NCBI GenBank assembly: GCA_016165875.1
Contig: JABBOT010000002.1
Coordinates: 482,001-546,000, forward strand
Source: Acanthopleura granulata
Taxonomy: Eukaryota > Mollusca > Polyplacophora > Chitonida > Chitonidae
Direction of reading: 5' to 3'
Length of the DNA stretch: 64,000 nucleotides
The notes below the pieces were generated by a model. It worked only from the letters and a program-made list of their open reading frames with translations, did not search any database and was not told where the DNA came from. The position numbers were made by a program, and so were the translations under genes. Every line of letters starts with the position of its first letter. Position 1 is the stretch's first letter. Positions 11,386-23,404 of this stretch are shown here, piece by piece.

Positions 11386-13012
11386 TGAGGCAATTTGCCA
11401 AGGCTGAATTGCAACACACATACATAGCTATATACCGTCATTGGCATCAAGATATCTGTAAGGGCGTTTTGATGTTATTTTATATTCTTCATGGCAAGTA
11501 CAATTTTCACCCTATCCCACCTCCAAAAAGCTCTAAGGAATAACATAAGAAACGATGCTTGCAAGTCGAATCAAAAATATGTTGCATTAATGTTGGTAGT
11601 GGTACCTTTATTGTACTGACAAGACTTACCAGCCACACTATAATGCTGAAATATGTTGAATAATGTTCCAGGTTAGCAAACGCAGTTGCTTGTTTGTGTT
11701 AATACTGTTTGTGACTGACAGCAGGCGTTTTGTTATTTCCTTTCTTCCAATTTAGGGCTTAATACAGAGGTACATTAATGCGACATCAACTCTAAGAACA
11801 ACAGAAAGCCTTTGTCATTTTCAACCACACGTTTATTCAAAAAGTTAATGACAGGAACGGGGCAATTATTGGAAATCTTCGGTAGTAAAAAATTACCACT
11901 ACTTTATCAATTCTAAATCTTGTCATATACAATACTGCGGCATTCCGCTATGATTTTACAGTGTTTTCAATCCAAGAGAAGTATCACAACTCCCCGCATA
12001 AACCTCTACCCAACAAAAATATTCTGAAAATAAAATCCCCCGAACCTCCCCCCTGAATAATGTCATAAATAGATGTCACAGCATTATGCTTCAAATCGTT
12101 TGGACTACTCTTTTCTATTTAAATGCTGTGCTGTAAGGTTTGTCTTGATTTTAGGTTTGGGCACAGGTCTTAAAGCAACTTGTATACAAAAATACATAAA
12201 TAAACCGTTAGACCTTTTCCATCAATATTTACAAACTATTCACAACGTATATATTTCCGCCAGACTGTGCGAAGCGCACAGGTTTAATGTATGAACCATG
12301 CACATTGCACCCGCCATTCTTTACTAATAATGCAATACTCACGCATATACTGAGACACAAAATGCACTGGTAACTCGATGGAGATAAAATACACACATAC
12401 TCTTTGCCCTCATACTACTTAAAGCTTGCTACAGAGAAACTTTTTGGCTAAGTCAGGATAAGCCATAGCAGCAGACGACAAAATATGGCACGTGGCAGCT
12501 CTATTTTATTCATCCTGGCCGGATTATTACTGACAGTGGCCAATATAGAACATTTTAAAAGAAAACAAAAATAAAGATTACAGTAGACCACTGCCAGTAC
12601 TATCAGTAAAAATATACCACCACAGAAAACAAATTCTTTCCTCTTTTTTATTATTAATCATATATATTCCTTTTATGGAATTACATTCCAAGTCTACAAC
12701 TATTCTACCTTAACATGGGTGCAATAACTGTAACATGAAGCAAATGTACAAACAAAAGTACTTTTAAAGTCCATTTCGATTAAGAACATTTAACCATATT
12801 AAAAATTAGAAAAAAACATTTTCAAAAAATATAAAATAAATACTGTTTATTTCAAAGGTCGATGAAAAAGGCTGAGACCAATATGAATAACAGAATGTAT
12901 TCACACACACACACAAACATGTATATACATACATATATTTGTACATATATATGTTGACATTGATAAAACATTACGTAATGCAAAATGTAAAATGTAAAAC
13001 TATCTTCTGATT
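11383..13012. other. Gene-free stretch
   Basis: AT-rich, with a short CA run near 12903-12916 followed by mixed tatata/catata sequence to about 12955. I see no coding frame or known repeat otherwise. Confidence 0.4.
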
Positions 13013-13282
13013 TATTTATTTGATTGTTGTTTACGCCGTACCTAAGAATACTTCATTTATGCGACTGCGGCCAGCATTAGTGGGAGGAAACGGAGCAGAG
13101 CCCAGGGGAAACCCACGACCATCCGCAGGTTGCTGGCAGACCTTCCCACGTACGACCGGAGAGGAAGACAGCATGAGCTGGACTTGAACTCACAGTGACC
13201 GCATTGGTGGTACACTCCTGGATCATTGCGCTGCGCTAGCGTACTAACCGACTGAGCCACAAAACCCCCTTCTTCTGATTTA
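13003..13282 (-). mobile_element. Full-length tRNA-derived SINE with target site duplication
   Basis: On the minus strand the element starts with a tRNA-like head (tgtggctcagtcggttagta, A-box-like), then a B-box-like gtgagttcaagtcc, the central body with catccgcaggt on the plus strand, and the tail with aaat repeats. It is bounded by a 12-bp direct repeat, tcttctgattta, at 13003-13014 and 13271-13282, which is the target duplication made on insertion. Body about 256 bp. Transcription would be by RNA polymerase III from the internal boxes. Mobilisation depends on a LINE supplied elsewhere. Confidence 0.92.
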
Positions 13283-13416
13283 AAAATGTAGCTGAATTAC
13301 CCCATAGCTATCAGTGCAGTATAGGTCCAGTCGAAACTATATCTAGTGCATGTAAATTAGAACCAACGTTAAATCCTGTACAAAAGAACAAACATTAAGG
13401 TAAGCAAGTTCCCAAG

Positions 13417-13592
13417 ATGGCGACTCTCCCAGAAGCATTACTCTTGCTGACCAGTGGCGCGTTGGCAATGTTCCTCTGTATTTCGAGGCTGAAACCCTTG
13501 AACAGAGACCTGTGCATGTACTTTTCATCCGCGGTACTACATGCGAGAGTTGTCAAGAGTGAATCTGGTGTAAATCTTGAAATCACGTCTCT
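13417..13592 (+). CDS. Candidate first coding exon of an unrecognised gene
   Basis: An ATG in a good context (caagATGGCG) opens 59 codons, beginning MATLPEALLLLTSGALAMF. Residues 6-22 are hydrophobic, like a signal peptide or signal anchor, and a basic/polar stretch follows (RLKPLNRDL, HARVVKSE). The frame runs to a strong 5' splice site, CT|GTAAGTAT, with the exon's last base at 13592; the in-frame TAA lies just inside that intron. The local base composition is less AT-rich than its surroundings. I find no domain and did not locate the next exon; the DUF229 gene lies downstream on the opposite strand. The alternative is a chance 59-codon frame next to a chance donor. Confidence 0.4.
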
Positions 13593-13596
13593 GTAA

Positions 13597-14033
13597 GTAT
13601 TTTTGTGTGACTGAACCAAAATTGTTTTCGGACAGACTAGCAAGAATACCAGCATTACATACCTGTACATAAATAAACTTTATCTTGATCACAGCCAATG
13701 ACGTTACATCATCTGCCGCTTAGGCTTTTAGGTTTACCTAAGAAGGAAATTTATTCATGTTTATTTTTGTCTTATTTCCATATTCTTTCTCGTTCACTCA
13801 TAAAAACGGCTTCTTCATGGTCATGGCCATACCTTGTTCTGGCATGAGACACGATTTCGTCCATAAAAACTGCCTTGGGTTTCTATAGTTTTTCAGTAGC
13901 CATTCTTGAAGTGCTTAACTCAATGTGCTTTCTTCTCTCCGTCTTTGACATTAAGTTCTGAATGTATTAAAGGCACGTCTCATTAGTAAGGCACGTGTCT
14001 GTTTAAAAAGGCATTTAAATTCTGTTTCCTTAA
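13597..14033. other. Gene-free stretch
   Basis: No supported feature. If the exon at 13417 is real, this is the start of its intron. Confidence 0.35.
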
Positions 14034-14349
14034 ATTATCTCCATTTCTTTCGGACTCCCTCACCGCCCCTCGTGGGAAAGGAGAAGAAAACCCTTCGATA
14101 CATTACGACAGATGGATACCACCATTCTAGTGTTCACCGGGGACTTTTAAGCTGCCCTTGTCAAGATAAAGCCAGACACACGTTAGCCTTTACGTGTTCA
14201 TCTGCTCATTTCACCGCATTACACTTGGAGAGATTAGAGCTAATTCAGAGCTACAGAATTTCACCTTACCACCTGATGTGTTCTCACCTAGCCCTACAGA
14301 TACAAGACAAGAACGCAAGTGGCTATATTACTCGTTCAAACTATTAAGA

Positions 14350-16344
14350 TCACTTACCATTATTACTTATGTTGGATTTACAATAACAGTATGGGCGTAT
14401 AAGGGGATTAGTTTCCATAACGCAATCGGAATCATTGCCGTATTTATTGATGCGACTGATTTCATACCCATTCACAGCATAGCTGGTTTTCTCTGCGTTT
14501 TGTCGGACTGTTGCTTCAAAATGACCATTGCCAGGTGTAGTTTTGAAGGTCACCTGGTATAATGTCTCTGTGGGCAAAACCTTTCCTGACAAATCAGCCA
14601 CTCTTCCGTCGATATCTTTACTTTTCTTAAACTTGAGCACATCAGTTTTTGTCGCATATTTAACTATGCGTGTGATGTTTTGCAGTCTTAGCGTAGCACA
14701 TTTGTCTTTGAAAGGTTCTACAACAGAGTTTATAAATCTAATCGTCGCCACAACCGCGCCTTTACCACTATCGTCGTCGTCTTTCACAGTCTCCCAGGTT
14801 AAACATGCACACCAGTGCGGCTCGATACCTGCCAGTTCACAACTTCTTTCTTTGGGAATTTCACTAAATAGACTAATGCCTCTGTGAGAAATATTACCTT
14901 TTTCGATGTTTCTAAAATCCAAAATGTCCTTAAATGTTTCGTGAATATCAAATGGAGTTGAAAGCCTGTGAGAATTGATGCGAAAGTTTTTCAAAGCCGT
15001 GGAATACTTTCTTTCAAATTCTGGTGGAAATCGGAACATAAAATAAGGCATTCTCTCCTCAAGTTTCCCCTGTACGGTTTCTCTCAACTTATCAAACCTG
15101 GCTCCATGATCGCTGAACATGATCAGAATCGTGTTATCGAGATAACCGCCATCTTGGAGGAAGTGCAAAAAGTCATTCACATCCGAATCCACAAGGCCTA
15201 GATTGTTGTTATCAGAATGACTATACTCACTAATAAACCCAAACATGAATTTTCGCTTTTTTCTATACATACGGAGAGCCTCCTTTACCCAGTTCAAGTA
15301 GACCACGTGCCTAGGAACAGATCCCAAACAGAATCGTTCAAACTTCGAGTACATACTTTCGGCAACAATATAGAATGGCCTCATGTAATGATCTACTGGC
15401 TGTTCCTTAAACCCAAGCATTCTGTACGTAAACGTAGCTATATCCGTTGCATCTTCTGCCCATTGTGTAACATATCCAAGTTTTTTAAATTTCTTCCAAA
15501 TCCAAGGGTGGCCATCTACAGGTTTGGCGCCAGCTTTGGATCTCCTGGCCTCGGGAAGCTCTTCCTCAGTTTTTCCCGTTAGGATGGGCAACAGAGCCTG
15601 CGGGGTTCCGTCACCAACGATATTGTAACCTTTCAGTACAATTCCTTGCAGGTCTTTTGTTAAGTACGCATGCGTCTTGGGAAGTTTTCTTAACCAAGTC
15701 ATCCTCGACACAGAGTCAAATCCAATCATGAGAACATTGTATCCCATAGCAGTAGGCGGAAACGGAATATCCGTGGTACGCGCATGGACAATAAGATTAT
15801 GAGCGATTCCGGCATGAATGTTGGAATACGTAGTGTTGTCTTTAGCAGCGCAATTCACTTTGAAAAAATCGGTGTCCAAGGGTGCCCCATCTGGCATTTG
15901 TTGGATATGCTTACCTTCCGTTGTACGGTAATCGGTCTCCCTGAACAAGGGCACATATTCACACGACACTTTACCGTGTTGTCTTTCGGAATCCTTGTTT
16001 ATGCGGAATGTTCCATTCTCCACGAAAACCCAGTCTTTGTCCTTGGGACATACCACTGGATCTCTATCCTCAAAAAAATGTTTAACAGAGGGGTGGTTAA
16101 TGTCCAGTTGAGGATGAACACACACTTGATCCTCTTGAAAGAGCTGATGGTGGTTATGTAGCTCCTGAACTACAGGTGCATCTCTCTGCTGGTGGAATTC
16201 AAATTCTCTGCGTTTTAACATGTTGAAAAACATAGTCGACTGACCTGAAAACAACAAAATATATAGTAGAACAGCAAACCCGGCTAGTATAAACATCCTC
16301 TGTTTTCTCCGGTGCCTGTGACAAGCCAACGCTTGTAAAGACAT
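14350..16344 (-). CDS. DUF229 family membrane-anchored sulfatase/alkaline-phosphatase-like protein (large exon)
   Basis: A 664-codon open frame. Residues 9-16 are basic (HRHRRKQR) and 17-33 form one membrane segment, so the protein is probably a type II membrane protein with a lumenal or extracellular catalytic part. The alkaline-phosphatase fold is marked by GFDSVSRM (208-215; D210 and S211 as metal ligand and nucleophile candidates), GTPQALLPILTGK (246-258), EYSHSDNNN (373-381, H376), SDHG (411-414) and H468 in PFDIHETF. Several N-glycosylation sequons (N110, N170, N484, N556) fit a secretory location. The family's substrate is unknown. The frame passes through a 5' splice site, ATG|GTAAGTG, with the exon ending at 14358, and stops two codons later, so the true C-terminus may lie in a further exon. 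The N-terminal ATG is the first in frame, and an untranslated upstream exon is possible. A broken paralogue lies at 6228-7515. Confidence 0.93.
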   Translation of the reverse strand: MSLQALACHRHRRKQRMFILAGFAVLLYILLFSGQSTMFFNMLKRREFEFHQQRDAPVVQELHNHHQLFQEDQVCVHPQLDINHPSVKHFFEDRDPVVCPKDKDWVFVENGTFRINKDSERQHGKVSCEYVPLFRETDYRTTEGKHIQQMPDGAPLDTDFFKVNCAAKDNTTYSNIHAGIAHNLIVHARTTDIPFPPTAMGYNVLMIGFDSVSRMTWLRKLPKTHAYLTKDLQGIVLKGYNIVGDGTPQALLPILTGKTEEELPEARRSKAGAKPVDGHPWIWKKFKKLGYVTQWAEDATDIATFTYRMLGFKEQPVDHYMRPFYIVAESMYSKFERFCLGSVPRHVVYLNWVKEALRMYRKKRKFMFGFISEYSHSDNNNLGLVDSDVNDFLHFLQDGGYLDNTILIMFSDHGARFDKLRETVQGKLEERMPYFMFRFPPEFERKYSTALKNFRINSHRLSTPFDIHETFKDILDFRNIEKGNISHRGISLFSEIPKERSCELAGIEPHWCACLTWETVKDDDDSGKGAVVATIRFINSVVEPFKDKCATLRLQNITRIVKYATKTDVLKFKKSKDIDGRVADLSGKVLPTETLYQVTFKTTPGNGHFEATVRQNAEKTSYAVNGYEISRINKYGNDSDCVMETNPLIRPYCYCKSNISNNGK

Positions 16345-17150
16345 CTTTGATTGGTTCAGAATAAGGCAGGCCTCTCGATCTCGAAATGTTTCTCGTAAAG
16401 ACCCTTAGAGTCAGCTAGCTTCTTTATCTGCGACACGATATACGGGAAGAATCACCAAAGAAGAATTATCCACTGCAACAGTGTGTCACGAATCTAAATA
16501 CTTATGGCATTCGTTGCAAAGACAGAAAATGTATCAGTTTCTTGGGGCTCATATGACGACGTATTCTGTTGGATCACTCTATGTCCTGCTGTTTTATCGC
16601 TACATACAGCACCAACCATGTATCACTTGATGTAGTGCCAACCTTGTATTATTTTTTATAGTACCACTGTATACATTGTAGAAGATTCATCACTGGATGT
16701 AATTCTGTGCGGTCAGTGTTCTTGAAAGGAACAGATACAGTCCTGTAGAAGCAGAAAGGAAGATCCGGTTGTCTGTAACTCAGATGATCCTAGCACTTGT
16801 CTGAACACAAACATGGGGAGCCCCAATAACGGCCAGATACCAGTGTCGATATGATGGTATTGCGCCTTGGTCAGTTACTCTGAAACCTTATTCGTCGCAC
16901 AGATAACAGCACAAATCTGTAACGAAAGATAATATATCTCAGATGTAATCAAAGATAAGTATGACATATATCATCCTAAACGTTTGGTCATCATACATAG
17001 AATTTGTGGGACTGCTGTAACACAAAAGTTATGTCGTGTGTTTCCGTGCATCTGCATGATTATATTACGGTTAGCATCCTTTAACCCAGCTCGAGCTAGC
17101 TCCTTAGCGATGAGGAAGGAGTGTAGAATCGACGCTGAATCTTAATTAAA
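16345..17150. other. Upstream flank of the DUF229 gene
   Basis: No coding frame. A ccaat element lies immediately before the ATG on the minus strand (aaccaatcaaagatg), too close to act as a normal promoter box. A weak acceptor-like site (gtgtcgcag, minus, near 16430) could mark an upstream untranslated exon. I see no convincing TATA box. Confidence 0.3.
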
Positions 17151-17305
17151 TTTATTTTATTTGTTTTACGTCGTACTCAAGAATATTTCACTTATACCAA
17201 GTCGGCCAGCATCACGGTGGGAAGAAACCGACAAAACGACAGTGTCCCACAAAACGATAGCACTGGTGAAAGGCTTCTGAGTCATTCTAGCGCGCTAACT
17301 ACCCG
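17151..17305 (-). mobile_element. SINE fragment, internally deleted
   Basis: The tail (gttttacgtcgtactcaaga), the body (ggccagcatcacggtgggaa) and part of the head (cgcgctaactacccgatgg) are recognisable, but the middle is missing or replaced. Confidence 0.75.
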
Positions 17306-18187
17306 ATGGCGGAGGCCGATAATGTCTGTGGCTCCAGTGGAATGTCTATACTGGTTAAGGACATAAAAATAAATATCCAAAAAAAAAAACAGTTACCTTT
17401 GTATTTGCTCAATACAACTGTCTGTAATTGTAAAAGTGTTCTGCTTTATTTATTTTTTTTCATTATTCAAACTGGGTTCCAAATTGCTAGCGGTTGGTAA
17501 AATTTGCATGTAAAATTTGTGGTAGTATGTGAGGAAGTTTGTCTAGAATCTAGCAGAGGGTTGTAAGACTTTCGAGCCCCAGCAGGACTTGCAACGCAAT
17601 GGACTGTTCTTGCCGGGGATCAGGGCTGGTCCTTACATCATTACATTACCTTATCACCATTTCGTCTCCAAACATAGAAAGAATAGGGATTGGAAGTTGA
17701 TTCATTCACAATACTTGTGCTGTTATTCGTCCTTAATGGTGGGCGTGCCCGGAGACAAGATGGGAAAATGTCTGACTAAGCTGTACTAATAAACAGAATA
17801 TCTACCAACAGACTGGCCGTCCTTTTCCTAAACAGGACGGACGTTAACCTATTTGGCATACCTACGTGCACTTAAAATAGGCTTACAATTACAAAATCAA
17901 AACAATATCGCACTGTAAATCCATAGTATCTTGAGCACCACGTAGCCTTTTTACATTCTCCAATACCGCATGCGGGAGAGAGGTGTTTGCACGCAATACA
18001 ACAATGTACAGTTTGGATCATCCGAATACAAACTACATGAACACTCATTCACCTCAGGATTTGAAGATTTTAAATCGTCTACAAAATGACTGAATCCCGA
18101 TGTACGCCTTACCTATATCTTACAGGTCGATTTTTTTCTTAACTTTGTCCGCTTTTCATCAGCCATAAACTTTACCGCTGTCGTGTG
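17306..18187. other. Gene-free stretch
   Basis: No supported gene or repeat. Confidence 0.35.
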
Positions 18188-18425
18188 AACGTGATGCCTT
18201 CATCAGGTACCTCCCACCAATGCGGTCGCTGTGAGTTCAAGTCCAGCTCTTACTGGCTTCCTCTCCGGCCGTGCGTGGGTAGGTCCGCCAGGAACATGCG
18301 AATGGTCATGGGTTTCCCACGGGCTCTGTGGGTTTCTTCCCATCATACAACTGGCCGCCGTCGAAAAAGTGAAAATAGTCTTGAGTACGACATAAAATAC
18401 CAACCAAATAAATAAATAAATAAAT
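18188..18425 (+). mobile_element. SINE copy lacking its first ~50 bases
   Basis: From cctcccaccaatgcggtcgc and the B-box-like gagttcaagtccagctc to the tail cttgagtacgacataaaata with four to five aaat units. It is more diverged than the copies near 53 kb. Confidence 0.88.
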
Positions 18426-20100
18426 TCAACGACAACCACACAGAAGTATATCGGTTTAGACATATACGTCCTACTTTTTACATTTTCAAATATGGAGAGA
18501 AACCCGCATGCGATTTACAATATTGTGACAGTGAAAATAGTTGCTAAAATAGCCAAATAAACATTTTCACAGAATATATTTATTAATAAATTTCATTGTA
18601 TGCTATAATATATAGATGCACGCCTGTCCCTGCAGTGTTGGAATGGATCTTCAACAAAAAATATATTTTTGACATACGTCGTTAAATATGAGTGAATCAG
18701 CTTGAAAATTTATCCTGGCATTAACATGAGGTATTTAACATGCATGCAGATAGCAGTCAGCACGACAAGAGCCCTAACATATCATGGAATAATGCGTTGT
18801 GTAACGCGCTTCCATAGGTTTGCACAGGCTTTGCTAGGCGGTACTGATCGATAAAAAAAGCAGCCGTTGGTGTAACGTGACATTATTAGAATGTTCGGGG
18901 TGATTTAACAATATATGCCTATCCATCAATCGTACATCCACTATGACGATGTAACAGACTCGGGATCACGATAATCAGTTTACAGAAAACATGTTTTCAT
19001 TTCTTTTTTTTTTTAATTTTTTTTTTTTTTGTTACTCATTGCTGATGGAAATTCTGTGCAGCTCCATGTTGAAAATTAAACATTTCAGACTCTATTAATG
19101 TATGCTAAGAGTTTTGGAAGGAAGACTTTCCTCCGACGGAGCAAACCTGTTCACGGTAATAACTTTCATATAGAGCACATACACCGTCTTTCGTTCTGGC
19201 CACCTGTTGACATCCTGGCAGACACACATTTACAAATGCCTCCTTTCTCACAGAAAACAGATTCAGTTTGTTGAAAGCAAAGAGAAAAATTTCAGAACTA
19301 AGAGAGGATAACCTTCCCACCAAAAACCTGCTTGCATAGCCCTAAGTGAAAACCTCCACTACTGAATGATTTCCAAAGGTGTGGTGGATTCTGTTCACTG
19401 TTTCATGTTTTAAAGGTCATCACATTATCAATTCCTATCGCTTGTCTATGAACTGAAGTTCTAGAAGGAAATATGCGTGTCTTCTAAATTAAAAATACTA
19501 AAAATCCTCTTTTTGCAGAACGAATACTGGGAAGGGAAAAAAAATAACCTTCTTGAACTTATAATTATTCAAAAAGTTTAGAACGTAAATCTTTGGTACT
19601 TCACACACACAACATTTGATGTATATTGGACAGCTTTCGGGAGTAGGTCAGCATCATGGGTAAATTAATATTAAATTTAATTTTTCATGTGTGAAATGTA
19701 TGACGTAAGAGTGGCGTGTTACGTTTCAGGATTTTTCAATTTGCTGTTTTAATATTCTTTTAGCTGTGGTTCGTGAAAGGTGTTTAACATTTATTAAAGA
19801 ACATGATTAAAATATCAAAGGTTTTGTCAAAAACATTTTGAATAATTGCACATATAATACACTGTGTCAGGTAGTGTGACGTCAAGTGCCTCGAATGTCG
19901 TACGTTTCAGAAGAGATCTCCATCAGGAAAGAAATGTTCACCCGTAGTAGACATGAACACTAGTATTTACTTCCTGTTGTATAAGTACAGTTAAAAATGT
20001 TCTCTATATTTACCGGTTGTGGAAATTTCTATTTAGACTCTTCGCTCTGACTTTATATTGTATTTTATATCCTCAAGTATTTACAGAAGAAATATATGAT
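18426..20100. other. Gene-free stretch
   Basis: AT-rich, with T-rich runs at 19002-19031. Short frames are not convincing. Confidence 0.4.
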
Positions 20101-20155
20101 ATAAAACATTATACAGCCGAGCGAGTAAAACCAGAGCGGCAAAAACGGCGATGAT
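20101..20155 (-). repeat. R1 repeat terminus (minus)
   Basis: Contains gagtaaaaccagagcggc, the reverse complement of the R1 signature gctctggttttactc found at 20.97 and 21.46 kb. With the plus-oriented copies at 20.9-21.5 kb it frames the minisatellite. Confidence 0.55.
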
Positions 20156-20264
20156 GTTTACTTAAGGAGAGGATAAACATAAATCATCTCTCTTCAAATC
20201 GATAACATACGCACAAAATAATCACAGTTACTGTGATGAGTACATGCACTGATCGTCTCTCAAA

Positions 20265-20900
20265 TGCGGTGGGAAATGCTCACTTTCGGATGACATTAAC
20301 CCACGTTTAAGTGACCACCCCTTCCACCCCACCTCCTCCTCGGAGATGAAATATTCATTTTTGATAGACATTAACACACGTAGAAGTGATCACCACTTCC
20401 TAAATGTGCAGAGAAATGTTCATTTACGGTAAATATTAACTCACGTAAAAGTGCCTCCCCTCCCCTCCAACACACACACATCCCAGACACGGGGGAAATG
20501 TTTACTGGACGTAGACGCACTGACGTAGAAGTAGGGGAGGTCACTTGTAGCCATTAGCACACGTAGAAATACTCAAAACAACCAACATGCAGAGAGAAAT
20601 GTTCTAGATATTAACACACGTAGAAGTTCCTCTAATTTCCTGCACGCGTGAGAAAATGTTCATTTTTACCAGACATTAACACATGTAGTAGTACCCCCAA
20701 ATTCCTGTATACAGAGACAAATTCACTTGTGGTAGACATTAACACACAGAGAAGTATCCCCACCTCATAAACGTGGAGGGAAATGTTATATTAGACATGA
20801 TCACACCTCCAAATGCATTAAGTTGCATGGCGTTAAGCCATAATCATTCATTCATTCCTAAATGCTGATAGAAATACTCATTTGCAGTACGAATTACAAC
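20265..20900. repeat. Degenerate minisatellite, unit about 60-80 bp
   Basis: About nine imperfect units are built on gaaatgttcatttacggt, agacattaacacacgtagaa, then gtgcccccacctcctaaac. Units range from about 58 to over 80 bp with insertions of C-rich or CA-rich sequence. The better preserved units are at 20347-20410, 20600-20660 and 20650-20760. Confidence 0.85.
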
Positions 20901-21510
20901 AAATAAAAAGTACTTGATCAGAGACCGGAACTCACCGGTTACGTGTGGCCATTTGCCAACTAACACACTGTCATCACTGCTCTGGTTTTGCTCTCTGTAT
21001 TACTAGTCACAGAGAAAATTGTAACCCTAACTGAGGTAAACTGACAAGTGGTCAGATTTCACCGGTAACGTTTGACAATTTACCAACTATTTGCCAGTCT
21101 TATATATCGTATTCCTGCATACACCGGGATTCTGCTGGTAAGCATCCCGTGCCCTGGTTCCTTTGCATTTTTTTTTTCATGTTATTGTGTATACATGTGT
21201 TGAGTGTCATGACAACACAGCCTTATGAACAATTCTAGATCAGTGACATCTAATAAATTGCATTTAACATGACTGTAATTATTTTTTTTTACCTAATGCT
21301 GCTAAAGCCATGGTGTCAGAGGGATGTAAGTTGTTACTTCTTAAACACTTACATGAACAGTTAGAATAAAACCCTATTAAACCGAGGTAAATTGACAAGA
21401 GACCAGATTTCGCCGATAACGTGTGACAATTTGCCAACTATCACATTATCGTGGCTGCTCTGGTTTTACTCTCTGTGCTGTAGTCTTTTATAATGTATGT
21501 TCTATATGAC
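20901..21510 (+). repeat. Three R1 repeat copies in tandem orientation
   Basis: The signature (gacaagagaccagatttcgc or close variants, then gacaatttgccaactatcac and gctctggttttactctctgt) occurs near 20915-21005, 21030-21095 and 21385-21495. The section 21185-21385 matches 8570-8755. No protein is encoded. Confidence 0.75.
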
Positions 21511-23404
21511 ACGGTAACAACTTCTCTTAAATTGTCTTTGCAAACACTGGTGAACAGTCACGTGCTTACTGAATATATTCTAGGATATCGTGCCCGGACT
21601 TAATATTAACACCATGTTTATAGTGTTGCATGTTTATGAACTCAGTACCATACTCATAACAACATCGCACAGAAAGTGCCTTCGATTAATGTTGTCGCCA
21701 CAACAGACACTATTGGACATGCCATCACTAGGTATTCATCATATGCTATATAGACCCCAGAACATAATGGCTAGAAATGAATTATCCGAAAAGGGCATAT
21801 TTTGCAACATGGTACAGAATCAGGCTAACACCAGTCTATTTACCCACCTATACTGCTCGCCCAAATTATACCCCTATCAGCAACAGCGTTCCGACGCATC
21901 TGGACAAAGAGGTCACCTGAGGTATGGAACTGACAAGGTAAACAGTAGACATGGCGTAAGATCACCAAGAAAATCCAGACAATCTTCGTTCAGTATCAGC
22001 CAACCTCCCATGTACGTTACCTGACATTCACCACACTGCTGTAGCGGCTTGTTCTTGACCACTGAACATTGGCTGCCTTATTACGTTGTATACAGTTGAA
22101 GGAATTACCTGCAAAGACCTCGAGATGCTGTTCTTCTTTCCGGCCGTTTCTCGATCGATACACATACGGGCATCGCTGACTAAATTTCGATTGACATTTA
22201 CGGCGACAATAGATACCTGTTGTTTTGCTACCGCTCGTCAGATGGCGCTGCAGGCGCGCAGTCAAATAAATGACTTGAGGTGGCCTCGTGAACCTCGATG
22301 GGAACAGAGCTTTTGTTATATCTTCCGATTGTAATTTTTTGTATATTAGAGTGTAAAGTTTCAGTTGCTTCTTCTCAGCAAGTGAACACACACAGGTTTG
22401 GTATGAAAATAACGGAAATTGGCTGAAGTGTTGGGCAGGTATGAAGAAGGTGTCAGCTAGGTACAAATGCAACGCCTAAAAATCACCACATACAGCTAAA
22501 CAGTGAGATTACGACTTCTTCCGCTTAAGAGAATTAATCGCCAGCGTTAGGCAGGCGGCAGCATGGGTTCAGCCCAACCAATGCTAAGGGCAAAAAGAGG
22601 TTTTCAATGAATGCAACAAGAGAGTTCGATTTGGATACCGATTTAATTCATCCTCCAAAAGCATGCATGCCTTGTATCTGTCCACCAGAATTGAAAAAAA
22701 ATGTTGGACTGTTTCTCCTAGCGTGAGTCCGTGCAAACTTTTACATATACCGTCTCAGTTCTTCGACAGTTTGTGTTGTATGTGGAAATTGTTCTTGCTA
22801 CCATTGACCTGGTTGTGACACGACGGCAGTCACTATTATGGAGGGAAGAAACCGGGCAGATCCACAAAGGCATTCACGAAGTAATACATAAAGCCTAAAA
22901 TATCCATTGCCGCATGGAATTTATTGTGAATGTTTTTGTTTTTTGTTGTTTTTTTTTTGTACGCGTGCATTATGAATGAGTGTCCTATACCGTAGGCTGG
23001 TGAAGAGCCTAATGCTATATATTTGCTATGGTTTCAGCCCCACACTTCGGCTACCTCAATATAAGATCGATAGACGAGCTCGTGTTAAAACTGTGTAACT
23101 GATATGTATCATGATCATTCATTTAACCATTCGTCCTTGTTTGATAACGACATATTCCCTTCTTAATATACACAGGATTGAAATGCTGAAATACCCAATT
23201 CATCTAACGTCGCGTAATCGTGGAATCATTCGCAGAGCAACAAGCTTTTACACAGAAAAACGCCGATATATTAATACCTCCGTGTTACGTGACTACAAAT
23301 ACAGCGGCCTAACCTATTATTTGTAGACTATATATACTTAGTAAGATCGCCACACCGCTGTATTTTTTTTTTAGCTCTACTGGTTGAAGACCAGAAGAGG
23401 TCAT
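21511..23404. other. Gene-free stretch with two antisense open frames
   Basis: Open frames of 144 codons (21590-22024, +) and 151 codons (22017-22472, -) have no recognisable domain, no convincing splice context and compositions typical of chance. A weak SINE-like body (atggagggaagaaaccgggc) is near 22838-22858. Confidence 0.4.

Noticed and set aside
11212..11543. Frames with YIYIYI runs on both strands
   Set aside because: Translation of the TA microsatellite.
14528..16161. Plus-strand frames opposite the DUF229 exon
   Set aside because: Antisense shadows of the real minus-strand coding sequence.
21590..22472. Overlapping 144- and 151-codon frames on opposite strands
   Set aside because: Neither has a recognisable motif or codon-like composition. 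Overlapping antisense pairs of this size are not evidence of genes here.
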